11,414 bases of DNA from Bacteroidales bacterium GP3 (GTDB lineage: Bacteria > Bacteroidota > Bacteroidia > Bacteroidales > Muribaculaceae), in assembly GCA_001701075.1 (NCBI GenBank), contig DAAK01000066.1:1-11414 (forward strand), read 5' to 3'. Made by a program: the position numbers and the translations under genes. Shown one piece after another: positions 1 through 8,239 of this stretch. Position 1 is the stretch's first letter. Every line of letters begins with the position of its first letter. The notes below the pieces were generated by a model. It worked only from the letters and a program-made list of their open reading frames with translations. It had not been told where the DNA came from and did no database searches.

Positions 1-2885
1 TCCTCACCATAATCCCAAGCACGAATACAAAGAGGCTCTCCATCAGCTTCTATCCTGATCTTATTACCAGTGGATTTATCAACAGGGCTAAGAGTGAGAT
101 AGTAGACATCACTACGATTGCCGTTGTCCTGCGGTTTTATGTAGTCATGCTGGTATTCTTCAAGAGGCATCGAGTAGTGACCAATATAGTAGCCACGTTT
201 TCTGTCGGGATAGTTTTCCCACGGACCTCTACCAAGGTAGTCGATCTGCCTCATATCTTTTGGGAGACGCATACGCATACCGAATTTCGGCATAAGAGGG
301 ATTGTATCGTTAAGAGGCAAGTAGTCAGCAGCAACATTGATAGTTCCATTTCCATCAATAGTGTAGGTAACATCGTAGTCAGCTCCAATTGGAAGGCTCA
401 TATGAGCAGTTACAGCCACTTTCCCATCCACTTTTTGCGACTTGATATCTTTGACAGTGCGATTTGCAGCGACATCTTTCCAGACTATCATTTTTTCTTT
501 ATAATAGCTGTTTTTATCCTGATTATCGTTAGTTGGTTTCCAGAAATAAGGTTCCAATGGGGCATTCAGGAGCTCATTGCCATTTTTTATCCACGATGCA
601 AGAGCACCGGAGGCGTCGACTGTAATCTCAGAATCAACTGTCTTCACTACAAAATTCCCATTTTTACGTTCCACTTTCGGTGATTTGGCAGAAGATTGTA
701 GCATATCTATTCTGTAAGGAGCAAGTTCAAACTGATCTGAGGCCACCACATGGCCTTTTTCAGCCCAAAGAGCAGGCTCTTTAAGACAAGAATATACGTT
801 AAGCCATACGCCAGAGTTATCTTGAGAAAAATCAGGAACTTTTATTTTGGTTTCATCCAAATTAAGCGATCCTTCAGACACTTTATCACCACCAATGAGC
901 AATTCATATCGATAATCATATGCATTCAACGGAGTAAAGCTATCATGATTCTCCAATTTGATAAAATCACCGTCTTTGCTGAACCAAATTGGCTGATAAA
1001 TCTGTCTTACCTCATAAAGATGTGGATTGGGGACACGGTCAGGTCCAATAAGGCCATTGATACAGAAGTTAGCATCATTCGGACGATCTCCGAAATCTCC
1101 GCCATAAGCCCAGAATTCATCTTCAGCAAGGTTAATATCCTTGGAATAACGCAGAGCAGACCCATCGATTGGTTTTGCTATTCCTTGGTCTACCCAGTCC
1201 CAAATAGCACCTCCTGCTATTGAAGGATCAGAATAAATCACATCCCAATACTCCTTGAAATTACCCATAGAATTGCCCATAGCGTGAGCATATTCACGAG
1301 CGATATATGGTTTATCGGTAATATTACGCGAATTATCCCTCATCATATCAGGCGTAGGATATCCTTCATCATGGAGAGCGGAATACTGTGGATGACAATC
1401 ATAGAAAGGAAGACGGGAGGGATCCATCGCCACTATAGTATCATACATCGCCTGAATATTCGGGCCGATTCCACCTTCATTACCAAGACTCCATAAAATA
1501 ATGGAAGGGTGATTGCGATCGCGGGAAACAAGTGACACAGCACGGTCAATGTGAGCATCCTTCCATTCCGGGTCATGACCCATTTCCTCATTAGCATATC
1601 CATAACCATGGCTTTCCTGGCAAGCCTCATCCATCACATAAATGCCATATCGGTCGCACAATTCATACAAAATCGGACGGTCGGGATAGTGAGAGGTGCG
1701 AAGGAAATTGATATTGTTCTGCTTCATCATGCGGATATCTTGCTCAACTGTAGCGTCATCCACGAATCTTCCAGTGCGCGGATGATGATCGTGGCGGTTT
1801 ACACCTCTCAATTTGACATTTTTACCATTTATCTTGAAAACCTCACCCACAGTCTCAACTTTTTTCACACCCAAATGCCAATCATAATTTTGAAGAGTGT
1901 TGCCGGCCTTGTCGCTCAATGAGACTGTATAAGGGTAAAGATTTGGGTATTCTGCCGACCAAAGTTTAGGATTCTTCAGTTGATAATCTAAAGTCACCCC
2001 AATTGTATCTCCAGGCGCAATGTCGACAGGAGCACTCTTTATAGTCTTTCCGTCAATGTCAAGAGTGACTACAGCACCTTTTTCTTTCTTGTCGCCTGTG
2101 TTACAAATGGTGACCAACGCCTTAACATCAGCTTGTGAAAAATCATCATTCAAGATAGATTCAACTTGATAATCGGCGATGTGAACCTTGGGACGCACCA
2201 TAAGGCTGACCGGACGATAAATACCGCTCAGACGCCACATATCCTGATCTTCAAGATAGCTACCATCGCTCCAACGATAAACCTCAACAGCAAGGCGATT
2301 AGTGCCGGGTCGCAAGAAAGATGTTATATCAAACTCCGCAGGCGACATAGAATTCTGGCTATATCCCACCTTTTTACCATTTACCCATACATACATAGCA
2401 GATTTCACACCTTCAAAGCTGAGGGTCACATTCTTGTCAAGCATATCTTGAGAGACTTCAAACTCCCTGACATATGAACCAACCGGATTACGATGATCAT
2501 AAGCATACCAGTCTTTTGGAGGCTCAGAAGTTACGCTGGGTCTGTTTCGTTCGAATGGATATGATATATTGACATATATGGGTTTACCGAAGTTCTGCAT
2601 CTGCCAGTTGCCAGGCACTGTAATCTTATCCCAACCTGTGACGTCATAGTTTTCGGCTTCAAATCCTACAGGACGGCTATCAGGGTCAGGAGACCAACGG
2701 AAATTCCAATCGCCATCAAGACTTATCACATCCATGCGTTCAGATGCAACGGATGGCAAACCAAGTGTGACATGGTATGGAAGTTTGTTAATTCCGAGGA
2801 CGTGAGGGTTTTCCCAGTCGTGGGGCGTGGAAGACCTCATCATAAATGGAGAGATGGCTATCAAAAGAATCATCGACATGACCAT
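1..2885 (-). CDS. GH2 beta-galactosidase (LacZ-type), 3' end cut by window edge
   Basis: Family 2 glycoside hydrolase, predicted to release terminal beta-linked galactose. From the ATG at 2885 there are 961 full codons with no stop, and the frame leaves the window at base 1. The order is LacZ-like: N-terminal sugar-binding jelly roll, Ig-like domain, TIM barrel from about residue 345 (RGVNRHDHHP, N363), then the Bgal small-chain domain (FWKPTNDNQ, later GRGPWENYPDR and KPQDNGNR). Acid/base is E470 in LWSLGNEGG and nucleophile is E531 in REYAHAMGNS. E. coli LacZ has 1024 residues, so roughly 60-120 are probably missing. The start is uncertain: ATGs at 2885, 2879 and 2873 precede a hydrophobic stretch (MILLIAISPFMM) that could be a signal peptide, but no Lys/Arg precedes it. 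The frame stays open upstream through a palindromic repeat to ATGs at 2954, 2960 and 2999. Other GH2 specificities are possible, but the motifs favour beta-galactosidase. Confidence 0.93.
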   Translation of the reverse strand, partial: MVMSMILLIAISPFMMRSSTPHDWENPHVLGINKLPYHVTLGLPSVASERMDVISLDGDWNFRWSPDPDSRPVGFEAENYDVTGWDKITVPGNWQMQNFGKPIYVNISYPFERNRPSVTSEPPKDWYAYDHRNPVGSYVREFEVSQDMLDKNVTLSFEGVKSAMYVWVNGKKVGYSQNSMSPAEFDITSFLRPGTNRLAVEVYRWSDGSYLEDQDMWRLSGIYRPVSLMVRPKVHIADYQVESILNDDFSQADVKALVTICNTGDKKEKGAVVTLDIDGKTIKSAPVDIAPGDTIGVTLDYQLKNPKLWSAEYPNLYPYTVSLSDKAGNTLQNYDWHLGVKKVETVGEVFKINGKNVKLRGVNRHDHHPRTGRFVDDATVEQDIRMMKQNNINFLRTSHYPDRPILYELCDRYGIYVMDEACQESHGYGYANEEMGHDPEWKDAHIDRAVSLVSRDRNHPSIILWSLGNEGGIGPNIQAMYDTIVAMDPSRLPFYDCHPQYSALHDEGYPTPDMMRDNSRNITDKPYIAREYAHAMGNSMGNFKEYWDVIYSDPSIAGGAIWDWVDQGIAKPIDGSALRYSKDINLAEDEFWAYGGDFGDRPNDANFCINGLIGPDRVPNPHLYEVRQIYQPIWFSKDGDFIKLENHDSFTPLNAYDYRYELLIGGDKVSEGSLNLDETKIKVPDFSQDNSGVWLNVYSCLKEPALWAEKGHVVASDQFELAPYRIDMLQSSAKSPKVERKNGNFVVKTVDSEITVDASGALASWIKNGNELLNAPLEPYFWKPTNDNQDKNSYYKEKMIVWKDVAANRTVKDIKSQKVDGKVAVTAHMSLPIGADYDVTYTIDGNGTINVAADYLPLNDTIPLMPKFGMRMRLPKDMRQIDYLGRGPWENYPDRKRGYYIGHYSMPLEEYQHDYIKPQDNGNRSDVYYLTLSPVDKSTGNKIRIEADGEPLCIRAWDYGE

Positions 2886-2981
2886 AAAGCGCCTCTCCGA
2901 GGCTACTGTACTTTTGTCCCGGCTGCCCCAGGCTAAAGCCTGGGGTTTTGGCATGATCATCAGGTCTCCGACCTGATTTTT
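2884..2981. repeat. REP-like palindromic repeat, copy A (three hairpins)
   Basis: Intergenic element between the GH29 stop and the GH2 start. On the plus strand it holds three perfect inverted repeats. They are GCCTC-TCC-GAGGC at 2891-2903, CCCCAGGC-TAAA-GCCTGGGG at 2926-2945, and ATCAGGTC-TCC-GACCTGAT at 2959-2977. The first hairpin with its flank (CATAAA before, CTACTGTACTTTTGTC after) and the third hairpin recur almost identically at 9473-9538 in the same orientation. The middle hairpin is unique to this copy. No U-tract follows any stem in the direction of the genes, so this does not look like an intrinsic terminator. It may be a REP-type mobile or dispersed element, or an RNA-processing or stability site between genes of one transcript. 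The function is inferred only; the repeat itself is directly visible. Confidence 0.85.
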
Positions 2982-3020
2982 CTTCAGAAAATATAACATA
3001 AAACTGAATACTTAGGTCAT

Positions 3021-4850
3021 TTATTCATAGAGGACTTCGAAATCTGAGTAAGCCATATGTTCGCCACCGGAGAGACGGTCAGCCTCAAAACGGAGCACAG
3101 TAGCTTCTGTAGGGTCGAACTGAATGGTTTGCCATATTGGATTGTTGACGATATTCGAGAATTCACCGGAAGCTACTTTCTTCCAATTCTGCCAATCAGT
3201 AGTGGCATATACCGAATAATGGGTAACAGTGCCGTCGCTGCGTAACGATGGCGGCAGATAACGGATACCCTTGACTGTTTTAGTTTTTCCAAGATCGACA
3301 GCCATTGAAGTTGGGGTCATATAGAAGATTCTGAGCGAAGATGAGCGTTTTTCTCCTGAATCTGGAATGTCAGCGGTAAGGTCGGGTGCATTATACATCG
3401 ACAGACGAGAAATGACCGGACAGGCTTTGCTGTCGGTGACAGTGAAACGGACACTATCTGCAGTAACAGTAGGGAAACAAACGATCCTACGATGACCAAT
3501 AGTAGTGAGTCTTCCATCATCGGTCAAAGCATCCTTGAGTTCTTTCCATTGTCCATCAGAATAGGCCTCAAGTTTCCATTCTTTAACTCTTTGGCCAAGG
3601 GGTATATATTCTTCAGCTAAGAAGCGATTGAAGGTAACCGGATTTTTGAATGCCAAAGTCACAGAACCCGTAGAAATGCTATCATCGGTAGCCCAATACG
3701 TATCTTTTTCACCATCAAGAACCTTATCAGCAGTATATTTCTTTCCTTTCCCTCTTATTGAAGAAGCAGAAGCTTTTGCATTCTTTGCAAGATCGTCTTT
3801 AAACACTTCATCGAGCATACGGGAGAAAGCGACACCACGAAGAGAATCAATAGAATTGATCCTACCGTTTGGCATCACCGGGAAATTCAGAAGAAGAGTA
3901 GAGTTTCGTCCGACTGACTTATAATAAGTGTCCATAAGCTTAGAAAGGCTCTTGACATTCTCATCCTCTGACTCATGATAGAACCATCCCGGACGTATGC
4001 TTGTATTAGTCTCTCCGGGCACCCATGAATCACCGCTTTCAAGGCCATAATGGAGCATACCCCATTCCACTTCACCATCTTTATTCAGGAGACTCCAGTT
4101 GGTAGCACCAACTTCTCCCCCTTCTGTACCAACCCAACGAAGGTCGCCACGGTCGCTACCATCGTTCCAGATTAGACATTCAGGTTGGAGTTCACGAATC
4201 ATCTTATATGTCTCAGGCCATTGATAGTAGGTGGTACGGTCAATCTGGCGAGTTTCATTAGCACCTCCATACCAGCCGTCGCCACCATTAGCACCGTCAA
4301 ACCATACCTCGAAGACATCACCATAGTTTGTAAGCAACTCACGAAGCTGATTTTTGAAATAGGTGACATATTCAGGATTTCCATAATCGGGATGATTACG
4401 ATCCCATGGAGAAAGATAGAGAGCATATTTCAGGCTAGCCTCTTGGCAAGCCTCAGCGAGTTCCTTGACTACATCGCCTTTTCCATCTTTCCAGGGAGAA
4501 TTCTTAACAGAATATTCTGTAAATTCAGATGGCCACATGCAAAATCCGCAATGGTGCTTTGCCGTAAAAATAATGCCAGTCATGCCTGCATCCTTGCATA
4601 CTTTCACCCATTGCTTGACATCGAGATCGGATGGATTGAAAAGTTGTGGACTCTCATTGCCGTATCCCCATTCTTGATCGGTATAGGTATTCAATGAGTA
4701 ATGGATGAAGGCATACTTCTCCATGTCTTGCCACTTCAGTTGATTCTCAGAAGGTACTGGTCCGCAAGGAGCAGGTGGATCGGCCTCAACGGCAGATTTG
4801 CAGCTCGCGAATACAAGTAATGTCAATGGTATCAGATTAAATAGTTTCAT
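3021..4850 (-). CDS. GH29 alpha-L-fucosidase lipoprotein with F5/8-type-C modules
   Basis: Retaining alpha-L-fucosidase-family enzyme of 609 residues, closest in its motifs to subfamily B (alpha-1,3/1,4 type). The ATG at 4850 gives MKLFNLIPLTLLVFASC, a lipoprotein signal with lipobox Cys17. A TTG at 4865 would add only five residues and spoil the signal, so 4850 is preferred. The catalytic barrel spans about 35-345: TAKHHCGFCMWPS, nucleophile D185 in EVWFDGANGG, likely acid/base E243 in RWVGTEGG, and the SIRPGWFYH segment. Two discoidin-like (F5/8 type C, CBM32-like) modules follow at about 353-485 (NAKASAS...YTADKVLDGEKDTYWAT) and 500-609. It probably acts at the outer membrane or in the periplasm. 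It starts 11 bases after the GH31 stop, so the two are co-transcribed. In a xylan-type locus the substrate could be fucosylated xyloglucan or alpha-L-galactose on complex xylan rather than Lewis-type glycans; the sequence does not decide. Confidence 0.92.
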   Translation of the reverse strand: MKLFNLIPLTLLVFASCKSAVEADPPAPCGPVPSENQLKWQDMEKYAFIHYSLNTYTDQEWGYGNESPQLFNPSDLDVKQWVKVCKDAGMTGIIFTAKHHCGFCMWPSEFTEYSVKNSPWKDGKGDVVKELAEACQEASLKYALYLSPWDRNHPDYGNPEYVTYFKNQLRELLTNYGDVFEVWFDGANGGDGWYGGANETRQIDRTTYYQWPETYKMIRELQPECLIWNDGSDRGDLRWVGTEGGEVGATNWSLLNKDGEVEWGMLHYGLESGDSWVPGETNTSIRPGWFYHESEDENVKSLSKLMDTYYKSVGRNSTLLLNFPVMPNGRINSIDSLRGVAFSRMLDEVFKDDLAKNAKASASSIRGKGKKYTADKVLDGEKDTYWATDDSISTGSVTLAFKNPVTFNRFLAEEYIPLGQRVKEWKLEAYSDGQWKELKDALTDDGRLTTIGHRRIVCFPTVTADSVRFTVTDSKACPVISRLSMYNAPDLTADIPDSGEKRSSSLRIFYMTPTSMAVDLGKTKTVKGIRYLPPSLRSDGTVTHYSVYATTDWQNWKKVASGEFSNIVNNPIWQTIQFDPTEATVLRFEADRLSGGEHMAYSDFEVLYE

Positions 4851-4861
4851 TTTTAAAGATA

Positions 4862-7267
4862 TCAAATTTTTATTTTAGTCTTTTTGTTTTTGTAGGTGAT
4901 GGTCTTGGTCTTGCCATTCTTGCGAATGGTCAGTTTTCTGGATCTCGGAGCTTCAGGATATGTGCCCTCAGCTTCAGCAATGGTGAGAACGCCTTTGCTG
5001 TCGTCCCACTTCATACTGACGCGTGTGAACTCACCTTTCTCGAAATCATAGGTATCGCCAGCATCATCGTAAAGCGTAAACTCCGCATCTTTACCCGGAT
5101 ATATGTCAACTGTAATGGGTTGCCCGACTGAGGCTGAAGAGTATTCGGCCGGAGCCGTCGTAGGGATGATGCTACCTGCTTTGACAAAGAGGGGAAGGCG
5201 ATTGAGGGGAGCTTCAGCGGATACTGTTTCGCCTCCAGCATATTTTTTTCCAGTCCAGAAATCATACCAATCGGCACCGGCGGGGAGATAGACCTCTCTT
5301 GACTCTACACCAGGATCAGTGACCGGGCACACCATGATATCGCCAAACATATACTGATCCTTGATGTCATACACTCCCCTATCCTTTGGGAAATCGAAAG
5401 CAAGTGGACGAGCCATACTGAATCCGCTATGTGTCTGAGCGTCTGCCATACTGTAGATATATGGAAGCATCGAATAGCGGAGATTGATCATATCAAGGAT
5501 TGCATCGTAGTATGGAGTTCCTGGCTCACCGAAATTCCATATTTCACGAGGAGTATCGGTGCCGTGACTACGCTGGATAGGGAGGAATGTACCCCATTGA
5601 AACATACGGGTATAGAATTCCTTATAACCATCATCGGCCACCCCTTTCGGGAATTGACCTTTGCGGAACCAACGACCATCTTCCCCGAGGAAGAAGCAAC
5701 CTATGTCTGTGGTCCAATATGGACTGCCGGAAGCGAAATAGTTGATACTTCCTGGAATTTGCTTCTTGAAAGAATCCCATGAAGCAAACGTATCGCCGTT
5801 CCAAGAGACAGTAGCATATCTCTGCTGCCCTGCAAAAGAGGAGCGGGTAAGATTGACAACACGTTTCCTATCCGTGGCTGCACGCTGATGTTCATATATG
5901 CCTTTTGCATGATTGAGCGAATAAAGGCATGCGCGTTCAGCACCTAAAGCCTCTGAAAGTATCTCATCATTAAGTCGCCAGCGACGTTCGTGATCATCCC
6001 AAGAATATGGGCGTCCGTTTTCAGGTTCCGGCATACGGTTCCAGTCGCCGTCAAGAGGTTCGCTGCTGTCGCACCACCAAGCATCGAAACCATTGGAGAA
6101 GAACTCATCATCTGCATATTTCCAATATAGGTCGCGACCTTCGGGACTGAAGGCATCATATATAGAGTGCTCAAGCATCAATCCTTTGCTTCTGAAGTCT
6201 TCTTCTTCCGGACAATACTGAGGATTAGCCCAGATGCTTACCATAAGTTTTGCATCATAAGCATGCACAGAGTCTGCGAGAGCCTTTGGATCAGGATAGA
6301 ACTCCCGGTTCATCTTCATGTATCCCCACCCTTGTGGCCAATAGTTCCAGTCCTGGACTATCACGTCGATAGGGACATGACGTCGACGATACTCCTTAAG
6401 GGTATTGATGATATCATCAGAAGACACATAGCGCTCTTTCGATTGGACGTAGCCAAACATATAACGTGGCATCATAGCAACGTTGCCGGTCAGATAGCGA
6501 TAACCTTCTATCACATTCTCAGGCATCGCACCCTTGATGAAGTAATAGTCGACAGTATTTGCCGCCTCCATCTCAAGAGTGGTCTCAAAACCGGAAGAAG
6601 TCGCGCCAATCATCATACCCTGGCCTTTGTTCTTGCTGTCAAACTTCATAGAGCATCCGGCATCAAAGAGGAGACCATAACCTGCAGTGGAGACCATCAT
6701 TGGTATGAAAACCTTGAGGTTGTGCTGTGTGAGATAAAGGGTTTTGCCAAGAAGATTGACATAGTCTTCCATCTGTTGGCCGAGACCATACAAAGCTTCG
6801 CCAGCTGACATATCGAAAGTGATAGCAAAGCGCTGACGCATTCCGATTGTATCGCGGCTAATGATATCCTTTACAGTCACCTTGCCATTAGCAGTCTCTT
6901 CCATATGGGCAGAAGCCTCATCGTAGATGATCTTCTCCTGCGCTACCCTCTCGAATTTACGTGGGACATTTACAGATTCACTAAGAAGAATGCGTTTGGC
7001 AATCGGATCAAAGAAAGTGACGCCACCATTGTCATCAACTAAGACTTGAAGGGAGTCAGAAGCAAATGTAGTGACATCGCCAGCTTTTGATTCCTTCACA
7101 TTGACATCAGCCTGCGGATAAACGCAGACTCCGGTGGCATTGTCGGTGACAGTGCCATCGGGAGTCCATCTAACCCTGACTATAGAGGGCGTCACGAAGT
7201 CGATGATAGGAGCCTGGGCGGAGGCGGAGAGGGTGAGGAGAGAGAGAAGTATAGTCAAGAGTCTCAT
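4862..7267 (-). CDS. GH31 alpha-xylosidase-like glycosidase, exported
   Basis: Retaining alpha-glycosidase of 801 residues, best read as an alpha-xylosidase that trims non-reducing alpha-xylose from oligosaccharides. It begins MRLLTILLSLLTLSASAQA, a standard signal peptide cut near residue 18 with no lipobox, so it is probably periplasmic. Domain order is typical: Gal-mutarotase-like N domain (about 25-235), TIM barrel (about 250-580), beta-sandwich with PLFVKAGSIIP, and a C-terminal DUF5110-like domain. The nucleophile is D400 in FDAWWCDSSEP and the acid/base is D492 in SWNGDTFASWDSF. YWTTDIG (517-523) and RSHGTDTPREIWNFG are also family motifs. I see no room for the PA14 insertion carried by some xyloglucan-specific GH31 enzymes, so alpha-glucosidase or another alpha-glycosidase activity remains possible. 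The start overlaps the GH43 stop by four bases (ATGA), which suggests translational coupling. Confidence 0.92.
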   Translation of the reverse strand: MRLLTILLSLLTLSASAQAPIIDFVTPSIVRVRWTPDGTVTDNATGVCVYPQADVNVKESKAGDVTTFASDSLQVLVDDNGGVTFFDPIAKRILLSESVNVPRKFERVAQEKIIYDEASAHMEETANGKVTVKDIISRDTIGMRQRFAITFDMSAGEALYGLGQQMEDYVNLLGKTLYLTQHNLKVFIPMMVSTAGYGLLFDAGCSMKFDSKNKGQGMMIGATSSGFETTLEMEAANTVDYYFIKGAMPENVIEGYRYLTGNVAMMPRYMFGYVQSKERYVSSDDIINTLKEYRRRHVPIDVIVQDWNYWPQGWGYMKMNREFYPDPKALADSVHAYDAKLMVSIWANPQYCPEEEDFRSKGLMLEHSIYDAFSPEGRDLYWKYADDEFFSNGFDAWWCDSSEPLDGDWNRMPEPENGRPYSWDDHERRWRLNDEILSEALGAERACLYSLNHAKGIYEHQRAATDRKRVVNLTRSSFAGQQRYATVSWNGDTFASWDSFKKQIPGSINYFASGSPYWTTDIGCFFLGEDGRWFRKGQFPKGVADDGYKEFYTRMFQWGTFLPIQRSHGTDTPREIWNFGEPGTPYYDAILDMINLRYSMLPYIYSMADAQTHSGFSMARPLAFDFPKDRGVYDIKDQYMFGDIMVCPVTDPGVESREVYLPAGADWYDFWTGKKYAGGETVSAEAPLNRLPLFVKAGSIIPTTAPAEYSSASVGQPITVDIYPGKDAEFTLYDDAGDTYDFEKGEFTRVSMKWDDSKGVLTIAEAEGTYPEAPRSRKLTIRKNGKTKTITYKNKKTKIKI

Positions 7268-8235
7268 TGTCCGGCTATAGTCTGGATTTTTCCGTTTTTA
7301 TCAAAGGTAAGTTCGCAAACCTTGAGGCTACGAAGCCAAGACTTGCCTCCGGAAGGCACACTATCGTGATGGAAGAGATACCATTTGCCATCATATTCAA
7401 TGATGCTGTGATGAGTGGTCCACCCTACAACCGGGGTAAGGATTTCTCCTTGATATACGAATGGTCCGTAGGGATTGTCACCGACTGCATAGCAGAGAAG
7501 ATGGCTATCTCCAGTGGAGTAAGAGAAATAGTATTTGCCATTCATCTTATGCACCCAAGAAGCTTCGAAGAAACGGTGCGGGTCGTTAGCTTTCAGGGGT
7601 TCGCCGTTTTCATCAACCACCTGTATTGGACGTGGCTCTTCAGCAAACTGAAGCATATCCTTGCTCAAGCGGACACAACGGCTTGGAAGTGATGGCTCGT
7701 CACCTTCAGGGAGATATGGAATTTCAAGAGCCTTATTGTCTTTGTAACGCTGAAGCTGACCGCCCCAGAGACCGCCGAAATACATATAGTATTCATCGCC
7801 ATCCTTAAGGACACACATATCGATTGAATAGCTGCCACGTATCGGATCCGGCTGAGGAATAAACGGACCTTCCGGACGATCACCTATAGCAACACCAACA
7901 CGGAAAATGTCGTTTTTGTCCTTCAGAGGGAAATAAAGATAGTATTTGCCATCTTTTTCTGCGATGTCGCAGTCCCAAAGCTGGCGTCCAGCCCAAGGGA
8001 TGTCGGCGATGTCGAGGGCTTTACCATGATCGGTCACTTTGCCGGTCATAGGGTCGCCATCGATAGAAAGGACGTGCATGTCTTTCATTACATACTGGTC
8101 GCCGTTGTCGTTCTCTACGTTCTCGCACTCCCAGTCGTGAGAGGGATAGATGTAGATTTTACCATTGAAGATGTGAACGCTGGGGTCTGCCATGTAGTCG
8201 GCAGGGAAAAGATATCTTTTTTCGGGAGTTTGCAT
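7264..8235 (-). CDS. GH43 subfamily 1 beta-xylosidase / alpha-L-arabinofuranosidase, cytoplasmic
   Basis: Inverting five-bladed beta-propeller glycosidase of 323 residues, close in length and N-terminal pattern to the xylosidase/arabinofuranosidases known as XynB (Prevotella) and Xsa (B. ovatus). The three catalytic acids are visible: base D17 in YMADPSVHIFNGK, pKa modulator D139 in YSIDMCV, and general acid E224 in RFFEASWVH. The protein starts MQTPEKRYLFPAD with no signal peptide or lipobox, so it should act in the cytoplasm on xylo-oligosaccharides brought in by the nearby symporter. Its neighbours on both sides (GH10, GH31) are exported. The ATG at 8235 is the natural start: the propeller begins almost at once and the upstream leader is A/T-rich repeat. 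Its stop overlaps the GH31 start in ATGA. Xylosidase versus arabinosidase activity cannot be settled from the sequence; dual activity is common in this subfamily. Confidence 0.94.
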   Translation of the reverse strand: MQTPEKRYLFPADYMADPSVHIFNGKIYIYPSHDWECENVENDNGDQYVMKDMHVLSIDGDPMTGKVTDHGKALDIADIPWAGRQLWDCDIAEKDGKYYLYFPLKDKNDIFRVGVAIGDRPEGPFIPQPDPIRGSYSIDMCVLKDGDEYYMYFGGLWGGQLQRYKDNKALEIPYLPEGDEPSLPSRCVRLSKDMLQFAEEPRPIQVVDENGEPLKANDPHRFFEASWVHKMNGKYYFSYSTGDSHLLCYAVGDNPYGPFVYQGEILTPVVGWTTHHSIIEYDGKWYLFHHDSVPSGGKSWLRSLKVCELTFDKNGKIQTIAGQ

Positions 8236-8239
8236 TTAT

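Noticed and set aside
147..2477. Several plus-strand open frames opposite the GH2 gene
   Set aside because: They are antisense shadows of a continuous 961-codon minus-strand gene with intact GH2 motifs; their translations show no domain or signal pattern.
2926..2949. Intrinsic terminator (GC-rich hairpin followed by TTTT)
   Set aside because: The T run is on the plus strand, where there are no genes. On the gene strand the stem is followed by a GC-rich stretch, so it would not terminate the operon.
2959..2977. CRISPR repeat or operator reading of the palindromic element
   Set aside because: There are only two copies, 6.5 kb apart, without spacers. Both contain paired hairpins located between cistrons rather than at a promoter.
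2982..3020. Bacteroides-type promoter (TAnnTTTG) before GH2
   Set aside because: Only an imperfect TATATTTT is present with no convincing -33 box; co-transcription with GH29 is the simpler reading.
4851..4865. TTG at 4865 as the start of the GH29 gene
   Set aside because: It would put five extra residues before a perfectly formed lipoprotein signal that starts at the ATG at 4850.
6167..6808. 213-codon plus-strand open frame
   Set aside because: It lies wholly antisense to the GH31 gene; the minus-strand frame holds the catalytic motifs and the plus frame shows nothing recognisable.
7212..7255. Purine-rich low-complexity run
   Set aside because: It encodes the Leu/Ser/Ala-rich signal peptide of GH31 on the opposite strand, and codon usage explains it.
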